64,000 bases of DNA from Bog-532 sp963805255 (lineage in GTDB: Bacteria > Actinomycetota > Actinomycetes > Streptosporangiales > Streptosporangiaceae). Under the pieces are notes generated by a model. It had not been told where the DNA came from. It did not search any database and saw nothing but the letters and a program-made list of their open reading frames with translations. Positions 55,477 through 64,000 of the stretch are shown piece by piece. Position 1 is the stretch's first letter. Each line of letters starts with the position of its first letter. The stretch is from the NCBI GenBank assembly GCA_963805255.1, contig CAWDTK010000018.1, forward strand, positions 1 to 64,000. Reading direction: 5' to 3'. Both the position numbers and the translations under genes were made by a program.

Positions 55477-58400
55477 GTGTTGTTCCGTGTTCTTGGGCCG
55501 CTGGAGGTCCGCACCGGCAGCTGCTGGACGGCGGTCGGGGCACCGAAGCAGCGGGCGGTGCTGGCGGCCCTGGTGCTGGCCCGCGGCGGGGTAGTGTCGG
55601 CTGAGCGGCTGGTAGACGAGCTGTGGGGGGCGCAGCCGCCGCCGTGTGCGCGCCAGCTGGTCAGCAAGTATGTGCTGCAGGTGCGCCAGCTGGCCGGCGA
55701 CCCGGGCGGCCGGATGCTGGTGACCCGCTCCCCGGGCTATCAGCTGCTGACAGCGCCGGAGCAGGTGGACGCGCGGCGCTTTGAGGAGGCGCTGGCGGCC
55801 GGCCGCACGGCGCTCGGGGATGGTGACGCGGGGCAGGCGGCGAAGCTGCTGGGTGAGGGGCTGGCGTTGTGGCGCGGACCGGCGCTGGCCGACGTGCCCC
55901 GGGGCATGCTGGTCGCGGCGGAGGCTGACCGGCTGGACGAGCTGCGGCTGGCCGCGGTGGAGCTGCGGGTGGAAGCTGACCTGGCGGCCGGCGGCACGGC
56001 CGCGGGCCTGGCGGCGGAGCTGCGGGGGCTGGCGGCGGAGCACCCGCTGCGGGAGCGGCTGTGGTATCAGCTGATGCGCGTGTTGTGGGAGGGCGACCGC
56101 CCGGCCGAGGCGCTGGAGGTCTACGCGCGGGCCCGGCAGGTGCTGGCCGAGGAACTAGGCACCGATCCCGGCCCCGGCCTGCAGGAGCTGTACCAGCGCA
56201 TCCTGGCCGGCGAGGCGCCGCCAGCCGTGCGGCTGCCCGCCGCCGGTGCTGCACCGGCGGCGGGCCAGGCGGTGCCGGTGCCGCGTGAGTTGCCGCTGGA
56301 TGTGGCGGCGTTCACCGGGCGGGCCGGGGAGCTGGCCGGCCTTGACCGGCTGCTGGACGCGGCCGGTGAACCGGGCGGTCCGGGCGCCGGGCCGGCCGCA
56401 GTGGTGATCTCGGCGGTGTCGGGTACCGCCGGCGTGGGCAAGACCGCGCTGGCGGTGCGGTGGGCGCACCGGGTGCGGGACCGGTTCCCGGGCGGGCAGC
56501 TGTATGTGAACCTGCGTGGGCATGACCCAGACCAGCCGATGACGGCCGCCGATGCACTGGCCGGATTCTTGCGCGCCCTCGGCGTGGCGGGCCAGGACAT
56601 CCCGGCGGAGACCGACGAACGCGCCGCCCGGTACCGGAGCCTGCTGGCCGGCGGATGCTGATCCTGCTGGACAACGCCCGCAATGTTGACCAGGTCCGTC
56701 TCCTGCTGCCCGGCGCCGCGGCCTGTGCAGTGGTGGTGGTGACCAGCCGCGACTCGCTGGCCGGCCTGGTGGCACGGCACGGCGCCCGGTGCCTGGACCT
56801 GGACCTGCTCCCCCCCGGCAACGCGGTCGCATTGCTGCGGACGCTGATCGGCGGCCGGGTCGACGCCGACCCCGGCGCGGCCGCGGCGCTGGCCGCCCAG
56901 TGCGCGCGGCTGCCGCTGGCGTTGCGGGTGGCCGCCGAACTCGCCGCCGCCCGCCCGGCCGCCCCGCTCGCCGAGCTGGTCGCCGAGCTGGCTGACCAGC
57001 AGCGGCGGCTGGACCTGCTGGACGCCGGCGGCGACCCCCGCACCGCGGTGCGGGCCGTGTTCTCCTGGTCCTACCACCACCTGGGCGCTGATGCCGCCCG
57101 CACCTTCCGGCTGCTGGGCCTGCACCCCGGCCCCGACTATGACCGCTACGCCGCCGCCGCGCTTACCAGCACCCCCCTCGAGCAGGCTGGGCGGCTCCTG
57201 GACCAGCTGGCCCGTGCGCACCTGATCCACCCCACCCGCACCGGCCGCCACGCCATGCACGACCTGCTCGGTGGCTATGCCGCTGGGCAAGCCCACGCCG
57301 ACGAGGCCGAAGACGCCCAGCGCGAGGCGCTGACCGGCCTATTCGACCACTACCTGACCACCGCGGCCGCCGCGATGGATGTCCTCGTGCCAGGCGCCGA
57401 ATCCGCGATGGATGTCCTGGGCTTGGCCGAGGCGCGGCGCCGCCCGCAGGCCGACCGCGCATCGCATGTCCCGCCGCTGCGCACCGCGGCACAAGCGCGC
57501 GGCTGGCTGGAAGCCGAACGAGAGACCCTGGTGGCCCTGACCGCATATGCGGCCGCCCATGGCTGGCACCGCCACGCCTCCTGCCTGGCTGCGATCCTCG
57601 TCCGCTTTTTCGCGATCTTCGCACACCGTCTGGACCCCGCGCCCCCGGCCATGCTCGCTCCGGGCGTGCACGCCGCCGGGCAGGCCGATGCCCGCGCCGC
57701 GCGGGCTACCGCGCTGAGAAGCCTTGGCGCGGTCGAATGGTGGCCCGGCCGTGATCAGGAGGCCACCGGTCACTACCTGCGAGCCCTCACGATCTCGCGT
57801 GAGCTCGGTGACCGTGGCGGTGAGGCTGACACGTTGCGCGCTATCGGCTTCACATTATGGCTGCGGGGCCGTTATCGGGAGGCTGCCAGCCGCCACCGCC
57901 GGGCCCTGGCGATCTTCCGTGAGCTCGGCGACCGGGAGGGCGAAGCCCGTACGCTGTTCAGCCTGGGTTTCGTCACATGGGAGGAAGGCCGCCATGAGGA
58001 TGCCGCCGACCACAGCCGGCAGGCGCTGGCCATTGCACGTGAGCTTGGTGACCGTGGTGGCGAGGCGTGCGTGCTGGATAATCTCGGTGTCGCCTTGTGG
58101 CGGGAAGGCCGCTACGCGGATGCTGCCAGATATCACCGGGAGGCGCTGGCCATCTTCGGGGAGTTGGGTGACAAGCGCGCCCGTGCGCGTGCCCTGACCG
58201 GACTTGGGCGTGCGTTGTCGCGGCAGGGCTTCTACCCGGAGGCTGGCAGCTGCCACCGGCGGGCGCTCGCTACATTCCGCGAACTTGGCAGCCGGGGCGG
58301 TGTGGCCGTGTCCTTCGGTAATCTCGGTGGGGTCCTATTGCGTCAGGGCCGCTATCAGGAGTCCGCTAGCTGCTACCGGCAGGCTCTGGCCATCTGCCGT

Positions 58401-58955
58401 GAGCTGGGTGACCAGCTCGGTGAGGCGTTCCAGCTGACCGGCCTCGGATCTGTGCTGTCGCGGCAGGGCCACCATCAGCAGGCCAGTGATCACCAGCAAC
58501 AGGCGGCGGCGCGGTTCCGCGATCTGGGCAATCAGCACGGTGAAGCCTGCGCCGTGGATAGCCTGGGCATCGTCTTGTCGCGGCAGTGCCGATACCAGGA
58601 GGCCGTCGGCCACCACCGGCAAGCTCTAGCGTTGCACCGCGCGCTGGGCAACCGGTCCGGCGAGGCCGAGGCGCTCAACGGCATCGGCGAGAACATGTGC
58701 GCCGCTGGCCAGCCTGATCAGGGCCGCGCCCGTCACGGCGACGCGCTCATCCTGGTCCTTCGGACAGGTGACCGCTACGAGCAGGCTCGCGGTCATCAGG
58801 GCCTCGCCCGCGCCTGCCAGGCCACAGGGGATCTCGGTCAGGCGCGTTGCAACTGGCAGCGTGCCCTTGCCCTCTACACCGGCATCGGTGTCCCCGAAGC
58901 TGATCAAGTCCGCGCCGCGCTCGACAGTCTGCCTAACCGCATCCTGCCGCTGTGA
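55477..58955 (+). pseudogene. AfsR/SARP-type regulator (BTAD, NB-ARC, TPR) with one frameshift
   Basis: A large regulator in two frames. Part 1 (55477-56661): winged-helix and BTAD domains (FRVLGPLEVRTGSC, RLVDELWGAQPPP, ALEVYARARQVLAEELGTDP), then NB-ARC with P-loop SGTAGVGKTALAVRW. Part 2 (56655-58955) resumes as LILLDNARNVDQVRLLLPGA, goes through the NB-ARC helical region, and ends with about eight 40-residue TPR-like repeats (ALAIFRELGDREGEARTLFS). Homologues read LLAGRRMLVLLDNAR across the join, so a single base is missing near 56655. Such proteins activate antibiotic clusters; no cluster is seen nearby. Confidence 0.85.
57730..58790 (+). repeat. 120-bp coding repeats encoding TPR units
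   Basis: About eight consecutive 40-codon units with the consensus GDRxGEA..L..LG..L.R.GRY.EA...H.QALAI.RELG. The DNA is periodic as well as the protein. Confidence 0.8.
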
Positions 58956-59094
58956 CGAGCTGGCGGAACACTACGGGTCAGAATGTCGCCGTGACACCGG
59001 ACTTCCGCAGGTGGTAGGCAAGCGATCAAGGAAATCTGGGGCGTGACCCGCCGGAACGCGACGATGGCTTGATCGCGTCGTGTTACTACGCCCT

Positions 59095-59505
59095 GGCAAG
59101 TGGCCCAGCCTCACCATGGTGGACTTTACCGGCAAGACACTCATCGCCATCCTTGGCGATACTGGAGCCGGCAAGTCCACGATTCTCGAAGCGATCACCC
59201 TCGGCCTGTACGGCTACTGCATCTGGACTGACCGGGAGCATGGGACGCTGATGGCAGCAGGCGCCGGCCAGATGACCGTGGCCTTCACCTTCGCGCACGA
59301 CGGCCAGCGGTGGCGGGTCTGCCGTGTCTTCCACGCCAACACGACGCCCTCCAGCCACCTGCTCCAGAACCTCGGCACCGGCGAGCGGACCGGCAACAAG
59401 AAAGCGGTCAAACACAAGATCAAGGCGCCGCTCCAGCTGGACTTTGACAGCTTCACGACCGCCGTTCTACTGCCGCAGGGAAAGTTCGACCGGCTCCTGA
59501 CCGCG
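59095..59505 (+). pseudogene. SbcC-like SMC-type nuclease ATPase, N-terminal fragment
   Basis: VDFTGKTLIAILGDTGAGKS includes a Walker A loop. Then TILEAITLGLYGYCIWTDRE, GQMTVAFTFAHDGQRWRVCR and LDFDSFTTAVLLPQGKFDRL follow, matching the head domain of actinobacterial SbcC. It ends abruptly at LLTA (about 59505), where a MerR fragment from the opposite strand starts. The first residues and all of the coiled coil are missing. Confidence 0.75.
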
Positions 59506-59619
59506 TTCGTAGTAACGCAGCGTGTACATGCTGACTCCGCTGTGACGGGCGGCCTCGGCGATCGACATGCCGTCCTCGGGCACGGCGGGCCGGGGTGCCG
59601 GATGGCCGGCGCTGGACAT
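59505..59619 (-). pseudogene. MerR-family regulator, N-terminal fragment
   Basis: ATG 59619 with AGGTGCG upstream begins a frame containing MSIAEAARHSGVSMYTLRYY, the MerR helix-turn-helix. It stops after YYER at the SbcC junction, leaving less than a third of the DNA-binding domain. Confidence 0.65.
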
Positions 59620-59864
59620 GGGCGCACCTCCGGGCCGGCAGTGATCGGCTTGATTTACAGCGCCCTCCAGATTGTGGCGTTGGGTCCTGCGCGGCGACCT
59701 GCGGCGATACCCGATCCGCTGTCCGGCCCCACCGTGCTGCAGGGCGATGGGCAGGACGGCGGGGGAGGGCGCCGCGGGTGCTCGCGGTTGATCACGTCGA
59801 CAGAGCGTCGCGCTCGAACAGAACACGAACAGAACGCGGGAAAGGAGGACGGCTACGGACGACT

Positions 59865-60091
59865 CGAGCTGACGAAGTTCCACATGCCGGCAGACCAGAG
59901 TGGCAACCGGAACGAGCCGGCGAACACACTGGGCATTCGCCATGTCGCATTCGCCGTCGAAGACATTGACGCCGTCGTCTCCGGTCTGCGAGCGCGCGGG
60001 TGAACTGTAGCGTTACGAGGACAGCTACCGGCTCTGCTACGTCCGTGGTCCAGAGGGGATCATCGTCGAGCTGGCGGAGCAGATCAGCTGA
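59865..60091 (+). pseudogene. Glyoxalase/VOC-fold protein, C-terminal remnant
   Basis: TLGIRHVAFAVEDIDAVVSG is followed, after a short deletion, frameshift and a TAG codon at about 60008, by RYEDSYRLCYVRGPEGIIVE ending at 60091. This is the last beta-alpha-beta module of a vicinal-oxygen-chelate protein. Confidence 0.65.
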
Positions 60092-60287
60092 CGTCGGCCC
60101 GCCGCCGATGAGTCTTCACCCCTGCAGGGCCCCGTGTAGGAGCGCTCCGCAAGAGGCGCGTGATCACTGACCCGAAGGTTCAAAAACACCCTCTGACGGC
60201 GACGGCGACGGAGGCGCCGTCGCCGCCCACCGCGTACAGCACGCCTTCCGCGACGCCGACCGGGAAGCCGATCCGCATCTCCGGCCA

Positions 60288-60569
60288 GTGAGCGGGAACG
60301 ATTTCGCCATCGCGTGGACCACGGCGGCACGCCGGGCACTGACCAGGCTCCCGGGGAAAGTGGCTACTGCCGTCGTGGAGTTCCTCTACGGCTCACTGGC
60401 CGCCAGCCCGCACCGCGTCGGAAAGCTGCTGAAACTCAGCCTTGCGGGGCTTCATAGCGCACGCCGCGGGGATTATCGCGTGATCTACCGCATCGATGAC
60501 CAGCAGCGCCTGGTCACCGTCATAGCCATCGAGCACCGCTCCGACATCTACCGGCCACGACGACCTTGA
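60288..60569 (+). CDS. RelE/ParE-superfamily toxin, 93 aa
   Basis: IAWTTAARRALTRLPGKVAT, LAASPHRVGKLLKLSLAGLH, RRGDYRVIYRIDDQQRLVTV and IAIEHRSDIYR follow the RelE fold, with the basic residues and the terminal Tyr expected for an mRNA interferase. GTG 60288 is the start. A cognate antitoxin normally precedes and overlaps such genes; the frame directly upstream does not look like one (it reads TPSATPTGKPIRISGQ), so this copy may be an orphan. Confidence 0.8.
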   Translation: MSGNDFAIAWTTAARRALTRLPGKVATAVVEFLYGSLAASPHRVGKLLKLSLAGLHSARRGDYRVIYRIDDQQRLVTVIAIEHRSDIYRPRRP

Positions 60570-60784
60570 CCGTCCGCGCAAGCCGGTCAGCGCGCCACCT
60601 GCCTCGCATGGCGGCCGGTTCCGGGCTGTACTCGCCGGGCCTGGTATTGGGCCCTGGTGACCCGGATGCCGACGGCCTCGGCGAGTCGGCGCAGGCGGCG
60701 GGTACCCGCGTGCCCCTCATCCGGGTGCCGCGGCTGTTGAGCAGGATCGGCCCGCGGTCCCGGCGGCCTATTGCCCGGTCGCCC

Positions 60785-60935
60785 CGCTCCGTGCACGAGG
60801 CAAGGTAACTGCGCAGGTCAGATTCGGGGCGGTCGCGGGAAGAGCCCTTGAAGCGGGCGAGGTAGGCAGGTACTGTCAGCCGCAGCCCGTCATTGAACGG
60901 CGCCGGAGGATCGAAGGCACTGGGGCCAGCTTAGT
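60785..60935 (-). pseudogene. Integrase (tyrosine recombinase), N-terminal fragment
   Basis: LTVPAYLARFKGSSRDRPES and DLRSYLASCTERG match the start of the SAM-like core-binding domain. No start codon in frame and no catalytic domain. Confidence 0.5.
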
Positions 60936-61047
60936 GAAGTTCAGCATGCTCTGACATCCACCTGGTGGTGCTCACGCGAGCAGGCCGCCCCGTCGACTCG
61001 GGGCGGGCCCTTGCCGGATGCTGCTGACGAACGGTAAGAAGTGCTGT

Positions 61048-64000
61048 GTGGGGAGGGATGCTCCCACGAGACCCGCCGGGCGTGGGCATGTCGAGCTGCG
61101 TCTCGCGGGCACTTTCGGCGTCATCCGTGACGGCGGCGAGCTTTCCGAGGGCGAGGTCGGCAGCCGCAAGTCCCGGACGTTGCTGAAGCTGCTCGCGGTA
61201 GAACGACCGGGGCTGGTTTCCGTGGACCGGATCGTGGACGTGCTGTGGGCGGACGATCCTCCGGCGGCTGCCGGGCCGAACATCGCCACGCTGGTCAGCA
61301 GGCTCCGCGGTGTGCTGGGTCCCGGCGTCATCCTGGGCGGCCGCCAGGGTTACCGGCTCGCCGGCGAGCCGGAGGTCAGCGTGGACCTCGACAATGCCGC
61401 CCGCTACTGCGAGCAGGCAGAACGCAGGCTGGCGGTCGCGCCGGCGGTTGCCCTGGCCGCGGCGGAAAGGGCCATCGACCTGTTGTCCGCCGACGTGGTG
61501 CTGACCGACGAGCCGTACGCGAGCTGGGTTGATCCGGTCCGCGGTGAGCTGCGGGACCTGGTCCGCCGGGCGCGGCTCGTCGCAGCCGAGGCGGCCCTGG
61601 CCACCGGCGACACCCGTTCGGCGGTCCGTTACGCCGAGGCGGCGATGACGGCCGACCCGCTCGATGAGAGCGCGCACCGCTGGTACATGTCTGCCGCAGC
61701 GGCAGGCGGCGAGCCGGCCCGGGCGCTGATGGCCTACGCGGCGCTGCGCGAACGGCTGGGCCAGGAGCTAGGCGCCGACCCCGCGCCGCAGACCCAGGAA
61801 CTGCACCTGGCGATCCTCCGCGAGCAGCAGGACCGGCTGCCTGCAGGCGGCGGGGCACCGGCTCGCGCCGTCCGGGCGGCCCGTCCCGCACGGCCGACCC
61901 GCCGCGGTCCGGTGCTGGCAGGCCGAGATGCCGAGACGGGAGCGCTGCACGAGACCTGGAGCCGCGCCGTAGCCGGGGATCCGAGCCTGGTCATGATCGT
62001 CGGGGAGGCCGGGATCGGCAAGACGGCCCTCGCCGAGGATCTCGCGGCCGAGGCTGAAGTGGCCGGCGCGACCGTGCTGCGGACACGCTGCTACGAGGCC
62101 GAACGATCGCTGTTCCTGCAGCCGGTCGTGGAGGCGGTGGCGCCGGTGGTCGGCAGTATGCCCGCGAGCTCCCTGCGACAGCTGCTCGGCGAGCATGCAG
62201 CCGCGACCGCGGCCCTGCTGCCCGAGGCCGCGGCGCTGCTCGGCCCCGCGCCGTCCTGGCGAGGCACCCCCGATTCCGAACGGCGCCGGTCCTTCCAGGC
62301 GGTGACCGCCTTCCTGAACGGGCTCGCCGCCCGCAACCCGGTACTGGTCGTTGTGGACGACCTGCAGTACGCGGGGCAATCCACGATCGAGTTCGTTCAC
62401 TACCTCGGACGTCACCTGGCCGGCGCGCGGCTGCTCGTTGTGGTGACCGTCCGGGCCGAGCACGACGAGCAGATCGGCGCGGTGCTCGCGCCGGTGGCCA
62501 CCAGGGTCGACGTGGGACCGCTCAGCCCGGAGGCGGTCGCGCAGCTGGCCGGCCAGGCCGGGCACCCAGGGCTGGCTGACGCTATCCTGCAGAGCACTCG
62601 CGGCCACACGCTGTTCGTGGTTGAGGTGCTGCGGGCGCTGGCCGCGGGGGAGTCCGGGGTGCCGGGATCGCTGCGCAGCGCCGTCCAGGGCCGCGTCAGG
62701 CGGACCGGCGCAGCCGCGGAATCGCTGCTGCGGGCGGCATCGGTGCTCGGCGCCACAGTCGATCCGCTTGCTCTCGGCGAGCTGCTCGACCTGACCCCGG
62801 CGACCGCGCTCGAGCTGTGCGAGCTGGCCCTTAAGGCCAGGCTGCTTGCGGTCAGCGGCCGCGACTACGAGTTCGCCAACGACCTCATCAGGGAGGTCAT
62901 GTATGCCACCACCCCGGAGCCGGCTAAGCTGGCCTATCACCGCCGGGCGGCCGACCTGCTGACCGGCCAGCCGGAATCGCTGGCCAGGCACGCGTGGGCC
63001 GCGGGTGACTGGCCCAGGGCGGCGCGGGCTTGGGTGCTCGCGGCCGAGGAGGCCATGCGACGGTACGCGACGAGCGATGCGATCGCGCTGAGCGCGCAGG
63101 CGCTGGAGGCGGCCGAACGCGGTGGTGATGGGGAGGCGCGCGCCCGGGCGCTGGTCCTGCGCGGACGTGCGCACGAGGCCGTCGGCTCCTACGACGCCGC
63201 AGTCGCCGACCTGAAGCTGGGCGCCGCGGGCGCGCGAGCGGCGGGTGACCGCCGCCTGGAGATGCGAGCCCTGAGCGAACTCGGCCGGTCTCGTCCGTGG
63301 AAGTTCCCGGCCGACGGCGACGTTATCGTCCACTACACGTCCACCCTGACCGGCGGCCTGCGGATCGCTCAGTCACTCGGCGACTGGGCCAGCGAGGCCG
63401 ACCTGCTGTCCCGGCTGGCAGTTATCGCCGCGAACCAGCTGCAGCTTGGCGACGCACTGGACCACGGCCTACGCGCCGTGGCTGCCGCCCGCGCGTCCGC
63501 GGACGAGCAGGCGGTAGCGGCCGGTCTCGACGGTCTCAAGACCGCCTACCTCAGCCTGGGGGACGTCGGGGGCCTCGCCGGGGTGCTGGCCGAGCTCCGC
63601 CCGCTGGTTCGCCGCCGCGGCGATCTGTTCCACTTGCAATGGGCGGAGTTCGACGCCGCATTCCCGTTCATCGCCGCGGCGGACTGGGACAAGGCAACGG
63701 CCGCCATGCGGAGCGCCATCGAGGTCAACCGCCGCGGTAGCTACCCGCACTTCGCGGCGTGGTATATGGCGCACCTCGGCTGGCTGGCGAGGCTCCGCGG
63801 CCGTGACGGTGAAGCGGTGACGCTGGGCCGCCAGGCGCTGGCCATGACCGAAGAGCACCAGCATGCCTGGTGGCAGGCCGCGGCGTGCGCCTTCCTCGGC
63901 GGCACGGTCCTGCGAAGCGGCGACCGGGCTGAGGCGATCGGGTTGTTCGAGCGCGGCCTAGCCGCTGCCGGGACAGGAGGCGTGGAGGCCTACCTGCTGC
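61048..64000 (+). CDS. SARP-type regulator with AAA ATPase domain, incomplete at window end
   Basis: The frame is open from here to the last base of the window. A winged-helix plus BTAD region comes first: LRLAGTFGVIRDGGELSEGE, RIVDVLWADDPPAAAGPNIA, ALMAYAALRERLGQELGADP. A STAND/AAA ATPase follows with P-loop MIVGEAGIGKTALAEDLA and Walker B-like VLVVVDDLQYAG. After about residue 660 helical repeats begin (ALEAAERGGDGEARARALVL). Start choices are GTG 61048 (AAGAAG upstream) or ATG 61018. This resembles LAL/AfsR-like pathway regulators; the target is unknown. Confidence 0.85.
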   Translation, partial: MGRDAPTRPAGRGHVELRLAGTFGVIRDGGELSEGEVGSRKSRTLLKLLAVERPGLVSVDRIVDVLWADDPPAAAGPNIATLVSRLRGVLGPGVILGGRQGYRLAGEPEVSVDLDNAARYCEQAERRLAVAPAVALAAAERAIDLLSADVVLTDEPYASWVDPVRGELRDLVRRARLVAAEAALATGDTRSAVRYAEAAMTADPLDESAHRWYMSAAAAGGEPARALMAYAALRERLGQELGADPAPQTQELHLAILREQQDRLPAGGGAPARAVRAARPARPTRRGPVLAGRDAETGALHETWSRAVAGDPSLVMIVGEAGIGKTALAEDLAAEAEVAGATVLRTRCYEAERSLFLQPVVEAVAPVVGSMPASSLRQLLGEHAAATAALLPEAAALLGPAPSWRGTPDSERRRSFQAVTAFLNGLAARNPVLVVVDDLQYAGQSTIEFVHYLGRHLAGARLLVVVTVRAEHDEQIGAVLAPVATRVDVGPLSPEAVAQLAGQAGHPGLADAILQSTRGHTLFVVEVLRALAAGESGVPGSLRSAVQGRVRRTGAAAESLLRAASVLGATVDPLALGELLDLTPATALELCELALKARLLAVSGRDYEFANDLIREVMYATTPEPAKLAYHRRAADLLTGQPESLARHAWAAGDWPRAARAWVLAAEEAMRRYATSDAIALSAQALEAAERGGDGEARARALVLRGRAHEAVGSYDAAVADLKLGAAGARAAGDRRLEMRALSELGRSRPWKFPADGDVIVHYTSTLTGGLRIAQSLGDWASEADLLSRLAVIAANQLQLGDALDHGLRAVAAARASADEQAVAAGLDGLKTAYLSLGDVGGLAGVLAELRPLVRRRGDLFHLQWAEFDAAFPFIAAADWDKATAAMRSAIEVNRRGSYPHFAAWYMAHLGWLARLRGRDGEAVTLGRQALAMTEEHQHAWWQAAACAFLGGTVLRSGDRAEAIGLFERGLAAAGTGGVEAYLL

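Noticed and set aside
61768..63333. A 521-codon open frame on the minus strand
   Set aside because: It is antisense to the SARP-type ATPase gene, whose translation shows P-loop and BTAD motifs; the minus frame is His/Gln/Arg-rich low-complexity sequence typical of GC-rich shadows.

Overview
The window reads as a stretch of accessory DNA from a high-GC actinomycete. G+C is high almost throughout and GTG starts are frequent. The gene families fit that group: a BldG-like STAS protein, AfsR/SARP-type regulators, RecD2, cytochrome P450, DUF2252, an ImuA'-like protein, and actinobacterial IS21, IS110, IS5, IS701 and Mu-like transposases. No rRNA, tRNA or CRISPR array was seen. I do not assign a genus.

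Layout. 0-3 kb: a small hypothetical gene and an intact RecD2 helicase. 3-9.6 kb: a flavin monooxygenase (SfnG-like) split by an IS21 element with a 7-bp target duplication; the IS21 istA gene is itself split by an IS110 element. 9.6-13.6 kb: an arsenate-reductase-like phosphatase, a chromate transporter behind an ArsR-type palindrome, MFS and NmrA remnants, and a damaged amino-acid permease. 14.8-16.5 kb: a mosaic of fragments (MazG, PEP mutase, TauD, sulfonate-type ABC permease) ending in a full-length ABC ATPase that lacks its H-loop histidine. 17-24 kb: an SbnA-like PLP enzyme, a Mu-type transposase remnant, TetR, a cupin, an IS5-type element and a three-domain MOSC-reductase-ferredoxin protein. 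24-33 kb: mostly intact metabolism (SnoaL-like, flavoprotein disulfide oxidoreductase, two SDRs, P450, DUF2252) and an ArsR-AHSA1 operon with a very clear promoter/operator. 33-38 kb: a lipoprotein, a secreted CHRD-like protein, a BldG-like protein and a rhodanese-CBS gene interrupted by an in-frame UGA. 39-49 kb: a K+-channel pore fused in frame to an IS701 transposase tail, an alcohol dehydrogenase, an ImuA'-like gene with a possible SOS box, a pentapeptide-repeat protein, Tn3/GDPD/AraC remnants, and a peroxiredoxin split by a lower-GC IS. 50-64 kb: a serine hydrolase, a divergent MFS/LacI pair with two near-identical palindromic operators, an AfsR-like NB-ARC/TPR regulator with a frameshift, SbcC/MerR/glyoxalase/integrase fragments, a RelE-type toxin and a second SARP-type ATPase regulator running off the end.

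The dominant theme is insertion and decay. At least five transposase families are present and many genes survive only as pieces. Several remnants (SfnG-like, TauD, SsuB/SsuC-like, LysR) belong to organosulfur utilisation, which suggests a lost sulfonate/sulfone locus. Some single-base frameshifts in otherwise complete genes could be assembly errors; internal deletions and precise IS insertions cannot be.
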